A stretch of 61,644 nt of DNA, from assembly GCA_934432885.1 (NCBI GenBank), contig CAKRYY010000014.1, positions 1 to 61,644 on the forward strand, read 5' to 3'. The notes beneath the pieces were generated by a model. It did no database searches, had not been told where the DNA came from, and was given only the letters and a program-made list of their open reading frames with translations. Source of the DNA: an uncultured Lachnospiraceae bacterium (GTDB lineage Bacteria; Bacillota; Clostridia; Lachnospirales; Lachnospiraceae). This document shows, piece after piece, positions 54,271-61,594 of the stretch. Every line of letters begins with the position of its first letter. Position 1 is the first letter of the stretch. The position numbers were made by a program, and so were the translations under genes.

Positions 54271-55503
54271 AATCTCTCCATCGCTAAGAAAATAGGATGT
54301 CAAGGGCAGGTTGCAAAGGGTAGAAAAATCTTTTATAAACTCAGTTCCTCGTGATAGATTTATGTATTTTCGGTCAGATATTTTTGCAACTCTGAAATCA
54401 CGAATGAATTCGAATAAATCTTCTGAGCAATAGTTGTTTTTAAGTATCTTAAACTGTAATAACCTCGTGAGTAAGACCGCAAGATAACAAATCAGAAAGT
54501 GCCCGACAATGGTATTCTCTTTTTGCAGATATACCGGTCTTGCATCAAGCTGTGATTTCATAATCCGGAAGGATTCTTCTATTCTCCAAAGATTATGATA
54601 AGCAGCATAGACCTCCCTGGCACCCATAGATATTTCGGATGTAACTAACATGTTGTATCCGGCAAGTTCCAGAGATTTTTTAATTAGTTCTTCATTCATG
54701 GTAACTTTGACTCTGCCATCTGTATCATTTCCTTTTTTATCAACAGGCGTAAATATAACATATTTTGCAGAATCACCATACTCAGATTTCTTTGCCTGCG
54801 ATGCTTTTAAAAGCCTTGCTTTTTCTACTTCTTTGTTGATTTCATAAATCTGTTTTTTTGCAAGTTTCGGATTAAAGGTTACAATTCTTTTCTCTGTGAT
54901 TTTATATTTCTTCAGAGAACCGGTTTCAGAATCGGTAAATTTGTATTCAAATTCATCAACGCACTCCTTTATACGATATAAAGTATTTCCTTCGGCATCT
55001 TTTACATCCCTGTAATCATTAGGAAGCAGTACCCAGGTCTTTTCCGTTTCCGGAAGCATTTTTACGGACTTAGAGAAAATATATCCATCCCGATTTTTGA
55101 GCGCATGGAAGATATTTTCAGCACAATTCAACCCTTTGTCGGCGATCTGTATGGTTCTGCCGGACACAGAGTTTCTCTTTTTCAGATTGTCAATGATATT
55201 TCTGATCACCGGCTTTTCACTCTGATTGCCCGGAAACAGCTTCATGCCGATGGGGATCTGATTTGCATCAAGCAGGAGTCCCAGACCAACAATCGGTTCT
55301 TTTCTGTTTTCCTTGGAAGGTCCTTTTTTTCGGAAATTATCTTCCCTGTCGATCTCAAAGTAAAAGTTAGTGCAGTCAAAGTAAGTATAAGTATTAGAGA
55401 AGAAGGTTGAAATACACCTTCTTTTTTTACCCATTTTTAAGGAGGCGGTGCTAAAAAGTGTACATTTAGGAACTAGATAAAAACGATTGGTAAACAGCGC
55501 CAA
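54244..55503 (-). pseudogene. IS1634-type (IS4 superfamily) transposase, 5'-truncated
   Basis: DDE transposase fragment. The family sequence starts at FDCTNFYFEID (first catalytic Asp) and runs to the end: SKENRKEPIVGLGLLLD, IADKGLNCAEN (second Asp), and YHNLWRIEESFRIMKSQLDARPVY with the Glu. Full-length relatives have about 550-600 residues, so roughly the first 150 are missing. The first 35-40 residues of the open frame (MALFTNRFYL...) come from sequence across the junction, including the reverse of the terminator at 55401-55428, and are not transposase. Probably inactive. Confidence 0.8.
55401..55428 (+). terminator. Plus-strand terminator at the 5' junction of the IS fragment
   Basis: Stem AGAAGGT / ACCTTCT, 8-nt loop, seven T. 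No plus-strand gene ends here now, so it may be left from a lost gene. Beyond it, 55430-55560 has another hairpin (GGTCTTCC / GGGAGGACC, 55511-55533). Confidence 0.6.
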
Positions 55504-55587
55504 AAAGTAGGGTCTTCCTGTTATGGGAGGACCATTGATTTTTCTGGTTTACCTCTTGGGATGGGAAGTAATTATTCCTGTTATCTG

Positions 55588-55616
55588 TTGACATATAAAA
55601 TATAACGATATACAAT
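55588..55616 (+). promoter_or_regulatory. Promoter of the rubredoxin-flavoprotein/ldh operon
   Basis: TTGACA (55588-55593), 17-bp spacer, TACAAT (55611-55616). It is about 37 bases before ATG 55653. Confidence 0.75.
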
Positions 55617-55652
55617 ACTTATTAAGAATAAATGTCAATAAGGAGGAGACTA

Positions 55653-56276
55653 ATGGATAAGAAAGCAATATATAAGCTGAGTTATGGACTGTTTGTACTG
55701 ACTGCTAAGGAAGCAGAAAAAGATAATGGATGTATCATCAATACAGCAATTCAAGCTGCATCAGATCCAAACCAATTAAGCATTTGTGTCAATAAAGCAA
55801 ATTATACCCATGATATGATTCTAAGAACTGGAAAATTTACAGTATCGGTTTTGAGTCAAAATGTGCAGTTTGCGTTATTTAAGCATTTTGGTTTTCAATC
55901 AGGACGGAATGTGAACAAGTTTGAAGCATTTGAAGGGTGTGCACGTGATATAAATGGTATTTACTATATTACAGAAGGAACAAACGCATACATTTCCGTA
56001 ACTGTTAATAAAATAGAAGATTTGGGCTCGCATACAATGTTTATTGGTGAGATAGCTGATATGAAGGTTTTAAGTGATATCCCTTCTGTCACATATGAAT
56101 ACTATCAGAATACTATTAAGCCTAAGCCGCAGGAGGCAGGAAAAACAGCGGATGGCCAGGTGTTATGGCGATGTAGGATTTGTGGATATGAATATGCAGG
56201 GAATGAACTGCCAGATGATTTTATATGTCCTTTATGTAAGCATCCTGCATCGGATTTTGAAAGAGTAGTAAAGTAA
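55653..56276 (+). CDS. Flavin reductase-like/rubredoxin fusion (high molecular weight rubredoxin)
   Basis: A 207-aa redox protein: a flavin reductase-type FMN-binding domain (about 1-150; YKLSYGLFVLTAKE, INTAIQAASDPNQLSICVNK) fused to a C-terminal rubredoxin (about 165-207; CRICGYEY ... CPLCKHPASDF, four Cys). Similar proteins pass electrons to flavodiiron proteins to remove O2 or NO in anaerobes, or act as NADH oxidoreductases. ATG 55653 follows AAGGAGGAG. The gene looks AT-richer than its surroundings, like the following ldh. Confidence 0.88.
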   Translation: MDKKAIYKLSYGLFVLTAKEAEKDNGCIINTAIQAASDPNQLSICVNKANYTHDMILRTGKFTVSVLSQNVQFALFKHFGFQSGRNVNKFEAFEGCARDINGIYYITEGTNAYISVTVNKIEDLGSHTMFIGEIADMKVLSDIPSVTYEYYQNTIKPKPQEAGKTADGQVLWRCRICGYEYAGNELPDDFICPLCKHPASDFERVVK

Positions 56277-56292
56277 ACGGGGGGAGATTATT

Positions 56293-57249
56293 ACGAAGAA
56301 GAAAATTATTAATTCAAAAAAGGCGGTAATGATAGGCTGTGGTTTTGTTGGCTCAGCATCTGTATTTGCGTTAATGCAAAGTGGATTATTTACAGAGATT
56401 GTCCTTATTGATGCAGATAAGAATAAAGCAGAGGGAGAAGCAATGGATATCAGTCATGGAATTCCATTTGCAAGACCTGTGAAAATATATGCGGGGAATT
56501 ATGATGATGTGGCAGATGCTGCAATTGTTATTATATCTGCCGGTGCAGGACAAAAGCCTGGAGAGACAAGGCTTGATCTCGTAAATAAAAATGTAGAGAT
56601 ATTTAAGACCATTATTCCGGAAATTGCAAAGAGGAATTTTGCAGGAATTATGCTGGTAGTGGCGAATCCCGTAGATATTCTTACACAGATAGCGATAAAG
56701 CTATCAGGACTTCCGGAAAACAGAGTAATTGGCTCAGGAACAGTCTTAGATAGTGCAAGATTAAGATATAAGCTAGGCGAACATTTATCTGTGGATAGCA
56801 GGAGTGTCCATGCGTTTATAGTGGGAGAACATGGTGACAGTGAGGTTGTAGCATGGTCATCAGCCAATGTATCAGGGGTTCCATTAAGTGAGATATGTGA
56901 GATGCGAGGTCTTTATAAGCATAGGGAAAATACAGAAGAAATTGCGGCAGCAGTTAAAAACAGTGCTTATGAAATTATAAATAAAAAACATGCAACCTAT
57001 TATGGAATAGCAATGTCTGTAAAAAGAATTTGTGAAGTGATTATGAGAGATGAAAAATCTATACTTCCAGTATCACATATGATTCATGGCATTTATGACA
57101 TTGACGGAGTTTCATTGAGCATGCCTGCTATTGTAGGAGCAGACGGCATAGAATCAGATATACCAATTAACTTAAATGGGGAGGAAGCATTAAAGCTTAA
57201 GGAATCAGCAGATTCTTTAAAGAAAATTGTAGATGCAATTGAACTATAA
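56293..57249 (+). CDS. ldh: L-lactate dehydrogenase with unusual start codon
   Basis: NAD-dependent L-lactate dehydrogenase (about 318 aa), pyruvate to lactate. The nucleotide fold GCGFVGSAS, the NQKPGETR-like loop (AGAGQKPGETRLDL, Gln specific for LDH), ANPVDILT, and active-site His in GEHGDSE are present. The first ATG (56329) would cut off the first beta strand (KKAVMIG). The homologous frame extends upstream to ACG at 56293, placed well behind GGGGGGAG (56279-56286), where relatives have ATG. So either ACG is the start or a T-to-C change has weakened translation. Confidence 0.85.
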   Translation, partial: TKKKIINSKKAVMIGCGFVGSASVFALMQSGLFTEIVLIDADKNKAEGEAMDISHGIPFARPVKIYAGNYDDVADAAIVIISAGAGQKPGETRLDLVNKNVEIFKTIIPEIAKRNFAGIMLVVANPVDILTQIAIKLSGLPENRVIGSGTVLDSARLRYKLGEHLSVDSRSVHAFIVGEHGDSEVVAWSSANVSGVPLSEICEMRGLYKHRENTEEIAAAVKNSAYEIINKKHATYYGIAMSVKRICEVIMRDEKSILPVSHMIHGIYDIDGVSLSMPAIVGADGIESDIPINLNGEEALKLKESADSLKKIVDAIEL

Positions 57250-57298
57250 ACTTCTGCGTATGGAGCTAAAAGATTGAAATTATAAAAATTATCAAGTT

Positions 57299-57622
57299 AT
57301 GACCTTTACCATGTTCTGCATGATGATGGCGATGATAAAGTATCAATATTTCGGTTTCCTGCATGCGGCGGTTGACAATGCCCTCAATCATGGAAATGAA
57401 GGCATTCTTTTTGTGGTGGAGACGGCGCCTATTCTCACAAATGAGAACACGGTGCTGCTTGGCGATTCTGTGCGGCTTTCGCAGGTGCTTGTGAATCTTT
57501 TGTCAAATGCAGTCAAATATACGGACGGCGGACTTATCTGCCTGCATGCCAAGCTGCAGGCAGCGTTTGGGCAGAAGAAACGGCTTATTCTGTCTGTCAC
57601 AGACACTGGAATCGTCACATAA
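57299..57622 (+). pseudogene. Fragment of the 7TM histidine kinase (decayed copy)
   Basis: Two pieces of a kinase closely related to 50181-52292 joined in frame: residues about 208-242 (MTFTMFCMMMAMIKYQYF ... NHGNEG) and about 431-500 (LFVVETAPI ... DTGI). HisKA, PAS and HPt are lost. Divergence from the intact gene is about one base in 12-13 by eye. It then runs into the start of a LytTR gene at a GAATC sequence present in both parents. Confidence 0.85.
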
Positions 57623-57634
57623 ATATATGAGCAT
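57609..57634 (-). pseudogene. 5' remnant of a LytTR regulator gene
   Basis: The first nine codons (MLIYLCDDS) with the ribosome site and leader of the gene at 52309-53022, fused to the kinase fragment. The leader (57635-57665) is nearly identical to 53023-53052. Confidence 0.8.
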
Positions 57635-57668
57635 AAAACAGTCCTCCTTTCTGGTTATCAATATAGCC

Positions 57669-57726
57669 GTGCAGGAAAAGCAAATGTCTGCTGCGCATTC
57701 GCTAGTTTTTCTTTTGCCGATTACTA
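57669..57726. repeat. Palindromic repeat element, copy 3 (short)
   Basis: GTGCAGGAAAAGCAAATGTCTGCT...CGCTAGTTTTTC, the terminal hairpin of the family at 43803 and 53099 without the 5' part. Confidence 0.65.
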
Positions 57727-57817
57727 TAGCACATTGGAAAAAATTTTTCTGGATTTTGAAGTAGAAAATAAAGTGAAAATGAAGTATATTTATAAAAAAT
57801 GTGGAAGAGGATTTTTT

Positions 57818-58183
57818 ATGAAAATAAAAAGAATAGCATGTGATTTTTCTGTCTGCAAGGTTTTGGATTTTTCGCAGGTGGATTGGAAAGCGGAATATTG
57901 TTTTATTGGAAAGACGGATGAGGAAAACTCTCTGGTTTGTCCAATCGACTGCGTTCCGCAGAATACAACCGAGCGGGATGATGGCTGGAAGGCTTTTCGG
58001 ATACAGGGCGTTCTGGATTTTTCCCTGATTGGAATACTGTCTAAAATAGCGACTCTGCTTGCAGAAAATGAAATCGGCATTTTTGCGGTTTCTACATATA
58101 ATACGGATTATATTTTGACGAAACAGGAAAATTATGAAAAAGCTTTGCAGGTGCTTGGCGAAGCCGGGTATGAGGTGGAGTAG
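57818..58183 (+). CDS. ACT-domain protein, copy 2
   Basis: Encodes exactly the same 121-residue protein as 53316-53681. The only coding difference I find is silent (GCC here, GCT there, near the 3' end). Leader sequences 57740-57810 and 53240-53310 are clearly less alike. ATG 57818 is preceded by GAAGAGG. Intact next to the broken kinase and LytTR copies, so either selected or recently converted by copy 1. Confidence 0.85.
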   Translation: MKIKRIACDFSVCKVLDFSQVDWKAEYCFIGKTDEENSLVCPIDCVPQNTTERDDGWKAFRIQGVLDFSLIGILSKIATLLAENEIGIFAVSTYNTDYILTKQENYEKALQVLGEAGYEVE

Positions 58184-58197
58184 TATGCAGGTTGAGC

Positions 58198-58361
58198 ATC
58201 CACGATTTTGAAGGTTCATCTACACCGTGAGTTATTCGTACAAACAGGCTTGCGGAGCGGTAAGCAGTGTAAGGCGAGAAATGGAGTTGCTATGCACAAT
58301 ATGCGCTAGGCTGACGCAAGGAACTGAGGCTGCACATGAAGCGCCGCAAGCAGTTCGGACT
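58198..58361 (+). repeat. 223-bp structured repeat, unit lacking its left arm
   Basis: Starts at CCACGATTTTGAAGG (right arm), then ATTCGTACAAACAGGCTTGCGG and the GCCGCAAGCAGTTCGG linker to the next unit. Confidence 0.7.
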
Positions 58362-58460
58362 CATTCCGTTGCACGAAACATTCCGATGAGCCTTTAACCC
58401 CAAATCGTGTACAGCAGGGGCTTGACGATGCACGGTAAAGTGCCGCAAGCAGTTCGTACT
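58362..58460 (+). repeat. 223-bp structured repeat, truncated unit
   Basis: Left arm CATTCCGTTGCACG through GGGGCTT, then a jump to TGCCGCAAGCAGTTCG; the right arm is deleted, so this unit cannot fold alone. Confidence 0.75.
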
Positions 58461-58680
58461 CATTCCGTTGCACGGGACATTTCGATGAGCCTTTAAACCC
58501 AAATCGTGTTCAGCAAAGGCTTCCACGATTTAAAGTCTCATCTGCATTGTGCAAGAGCCATTCGTACAAACAGGCTTGCGGGCGGTAGGTGATGTAAAAC
58601 AAAATGCTTTGAGATGGATATGGGATACTTGTGATATACGGTGTAAAGTATGATGCATGGTAGGCGGAACGTTTTTGAAT
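58461..58680 (+). repeat. 223-bp structured repeat, complete unit
   Basis: Both arms present (TTGCACG..GATGAGCCTTTAAA and TTTAAAGTCTCATC..TGTGCAA). The downstream half diverges after about 58600. The region to 58745 has no gene that I can support. Confidence 0.75.
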
Positions 58681-58749
58681 GGAGTAATTGTAAACAAACG
58701 AAAGTGTAGCTGATAAAGATGCCATAGGCGATTTATATACATTCATGGC

Positions 58750-58778
58750 TTGAAAGTTTCTCCGGCGTAAGCTATAAT
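58750..58778 (+). promoter_or_regulatory. Consensus sigmaA promoter without an adjacent gene
   Basis: TTGAAA (58750-58755), 17-bp spacer, TATAAT (58773-58778). RNA would start near 58785, over 400 bases before the Rpn start codon. The first 70 nt can form two small hairpins (GGCAG/CTGCC 58807-58827; TGGG/CCCA 58832-58845). Confidence 0.6.
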
Positions 58779-58784
58779 AGATTT

Positions 58785-59201
58785 AATCAAAAGGGGTTCT
58801 AATTCAGGCAGTACATCTCATGCTGCCGAAATGGGTGCAAGCCCAAAGTAATATCTTATCTAACAAAACATATCACTGTTCACTGGTGCAGTCCTTTCAG
58901 AATATCTCACAAAATAACAATTATTTCACATCCTTTAAATATTCTACTAAGCATTTTACTAAGTATTTTACGGTCTTAAAGCTTCTCTGGATTCTTCAAA
59001 ATTCCTTGATTGACATTCATTTTTTAAACTCGTAAGATAAGCTTAAGAAACCGAATGAAATTAAAATGAAATATGAATTAACCGGATAGATTTCAAAGCT
59101 TAAATTTATTGATAGAGATGTGGAATAGTCTTTATTGGCGTTTTGGTGCTGTTTTTCTAAAAGAAGCCTGCGCTGTCTTACCAAAGAAGGAATTCCACAG
59201 A
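58785..59201 (+). other. Long AT-rich leader of the Rpn gene
   Basis: No gene recognised. From about 58870 on it is repeated at about 60470-60791 before the next Rpn copy (shared: CTGTTCACTGG.GCAG, AAGATAAGCTTAAGAAA.CGAATGAAATT, CTGCGCTGTCTTACCAAAG), so it belongs to the mobile unit. Confidence 0.55.
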
Positions 59202-60038
59202 ATGAAATTAAATCAGTTTTCAAAACAGGTCATTGAAAGGGCAGAAGGGCTCCGCATCATAGACGATGCCTTATGGCGCCTGATTGCCGAGCAGAAAGGC
59301 GTATGTCAGGAAATTCTGCGAACTTTTCTGCATGATGATGCGCTTATCGTCCAGAGTGTAACCGCACAGGATACGATAAAAAGTCTGCATCGGGAAATCA
59401 CGCTGGATGCGAAATGTATTTTAGGAGATGGAACTATCTGCAATATCGAAATGCAGAAGGGTAACGCAAATGATGACATCCGTAGAGTGCGTTTCCATGC
59501 GTCAAGTCTTACGGCAAACCATACGCCAAAGGGGACGGAATTTAAGGATGTACCTGTGGTAAAGATACTTTACATTACAGAGTATGATGCACTAAAGAAT
59601 GGCAGAGCAGTTACGCACGTCACACGGTGTATGAAAAGTGAAAATGGCTACCAGCCAATAGATGATGGAGAGGACATCATCTTTGCGAATACGGAAATAA
59701 AAGATGGTTCGCAGGAAAGTAAGCTTTTGCAGTTATTTTTGAGGACAGATGCTTTTCATGAAAAGACGTATCCAAACCTCAGCGAAGCAGTAAACTATTT
59801 TAAACAATCCGAAGGAGGAAAATGCGAGATGTGTAAATCAATAGAAAGCTATGCACAGGAGTATGCAAGAGAATATGCGCAGGAATACGCAAGAGAATAC
59901 GCGCAGGGACGAGAAAAAGAAATTATTAAAAATCTTCTTGTGAGAAATGAAGATTCTATTGAAGAAATAGCGTCAATATGTAACACTTCTGTCGATTTTG
60001 TTAAAGAAGTACAGGAAGAACTGTTAACGCTGGCATAA
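59202..60038 (+). CDS. Rpn family recombination-promoting nuclease/putative transposase
   Basis: Full-length PD-(D/E)XK nuclease-family transposase (278 aa). The nuclease core spans about residues 15-200 with the catalytic E-x-Q type motif in CNIEMQKGNAND, preceded by the conserved DAKCILGDGT strand. A Tyr/Ala/Glu-rich linker (EYAQEYAR units, about 214-235) leads to an HTH-like tail (SIEEIASICNTSVDFVKEVQEELL). ATG 59202 is chosen since MKLNQFSKQV is the usual start; AAGGAA lies upstream. Relatives: fragments at 1-181, 191-280, 60040-60351, and the frameshifted 60792-61594. Confidence 0.88.
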   Translation: MKLNQFSKQVIERAEGLRIIDDALWRLIAEQKGVCQEILRTFLHDDALIVQSVTAQDTIKSLHREITLDAKCILGDGTICNIEMQKGNANDDIRRVRFHASSLTANHTPKGTEFKDVPVVKILYITEYDALKNGRAVTHVTRCMKSENGYQPIDDGEDIIFANTEIKDGSQESKLLQLFLRTDAFHEKTYPNLSEAVNYFKQSEGGKCEMCKSIESYAQEYAREYAQEYAREYAQGREKEIIKNLLVRNEDSIEEIASICNTSVDFVKEVQEELLTLA

Positions 60039-60039
60039 T

Positions 60040-60351
60040 GTACTAAAAGATGATTCTCAGGAAAGTAAGCTTTTGCAGTTATTCTTAAGGACGGATGCTT
60101 TTCATGAGGAAATGTATCCAAACCTTAGTGAAGCCGTAAACTATTTTAAACAATCCGAAGGAGGAAAATGCGAGATGTGTAAATCGATAGAAAGTTATGC
60201 ACAGGAAAGAGAAAGAGAAAATACAAAACGGATTATAAAAAACCTTCTTTTGGAAAATGATGGATATTCTATCGAAAAGATTGCCTGCTTATGCAACACT
60301 TCTGTCGATTTTGTTAAAGAAGTGCAGGAAGAACTCTTAACATTTGCATAA
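60040..60351 (+). pseudogene. Rpn-type 3' fragment
   Basis: Begins directly behind the stop of the full gene (homology from about 60046, LKDDSQESKLLQLFLRTDAF) and runs to the normal C terminus. The nuclease core is missing. Its linker reads SYAQERERENTKR, different from the neighbour. The same junction recurs after 61594. Confidence 0.85.
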
Positions 60352-60791
60352 GAGTGTGAGAGCAATTTTGCGTTATATATTACTATTGCACTGGATTTAA
60401 ATAGTAAAAGCAAAGTATAAGCGTGCATTCACTCTTGGAAAGGTTGTCTGCTACAATTATATATAAGAAATTTATTCAAACATATCTAATTAAACATATC
60501 TCTGTTCACTGGCGCAGATTTTTTGAAAACACCATAATTCCATATCTTTTACGTTGTTTTACAAGTCTAAAATTCTTTTGGATTTTTAGAAATACTTTTA
60601 TTGACAGCTATTTTCTGAACTCATAAGATAAGCTTAAGAAATCGAATGAAATTGAAATATGAGCTAATCGAATAGGCTTGAAAAAGGTCAAATTTATTGA
60701 TAAGGATGTGGAATACCTTTGCCTGGGCGCTTTAGTGCTGTTTTTCTGAAAGAGGTCTGCGCTGTCTTACCAAAGAAGGAATTCCACAACT
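60352..60791 (+). other. Leader region of the third Rpn copy
   Basis: No gene. An extended -10 (TGCTACAAT, 60449-60457) lies in it, and from about 60470 it is a diverged copy of 58870-59201. Confidence 0.5.
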
Positions 60792-61594
60792 ATGAAATTA
60801 AATCAGTTTTCGAAACAGGTCATTGAAAGGGCAGAAGGGCTCCGCATCATAGACGATGCCTTATGGGCCTGATTGCTGAGCAGAAAGGCGTATGTCAGGA
60901 AATCCTGCGAACTTTTCTGCATGATGATGCGCTTATCGTCCAGAGTGTAACCGCACAGGATACGATAAAAAGTCTGCATCGGGAAATCACGCTGGATGCG
61001 AAATGTATTTTAGGAGATGGAACCATCTGCAACATCGAAATGCAGAAGGGTAACGCAAATGATGATATCCGCAGAGTGCGCTTCCATGCGTCGAGCCTTA
61101 CAGCAAACCACACGCCAAAAGGGACGGAATTTAAGGATGTACCTGCGGTAAAGATTCTCTATATCACAGAGTATGATGCTTTAAAAAATGGAAGAGCGGT
61201 TACCCACGTCACACGGTGCATGAAAAGTGAAAATGGTTACCAGCCAATAGATGATGGAGAGGACATCATTTTTGCCAATACAGAAATAAAAGATGGATCA
61301 CAGGAAAGTAAGCTTTTGCAGTTATTTTTGAGGACGGATGCTTTTCGTGAAGAACTGTATCCAAACCTCAGCAAGGCAGTAAACTACTATAAGCAGTCTG
61401 AAGGAGGAAAATGTGAGATGTGTAAATCGATAGAGAGCTATGCAAAAGAATACGCACAGGAAAGAGAAAAAGAAATTATAAAAAATCACCTTTTGGAAAA
61501 CGATGGATATTCTATCGAAAAGATTGCCCGCTTATGCAACACTTCTGTCGATTTTGTTAAAGAAGTACAGGAAGAACTGTTAACGCTGGCATAA
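60792..61594 (+). pseudogene. Rpn family gene with N-terminal frameshift
   Basis: Nearly identical to 59202-60038, but one base is missing near 60867 (TTATGGGCC here, TTATGGCGCC there), which brings TGA into frame after about 25 codons. The rest (from about 60863) is open to the normal end, and an ATG at 60863 could restart translation without the first 24 residues. The linker is shorter: SYAKEYAQEREKE. After the stop another 3' fragment begins and leaves the window. Confidence 0.85.

Noticed and set aside
53701..58680. CRISPR array
   Set aside because: Units are about 223 bp with internal dyads and conserved linkers, not short repeats with unique spacers; no cas genes.
58800..58860. Riboswitch after the promoter at 58750
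   Set aside because: Two hairpins are possible, but I could not match them to any known riboswitch core and no metabolic gene follows.
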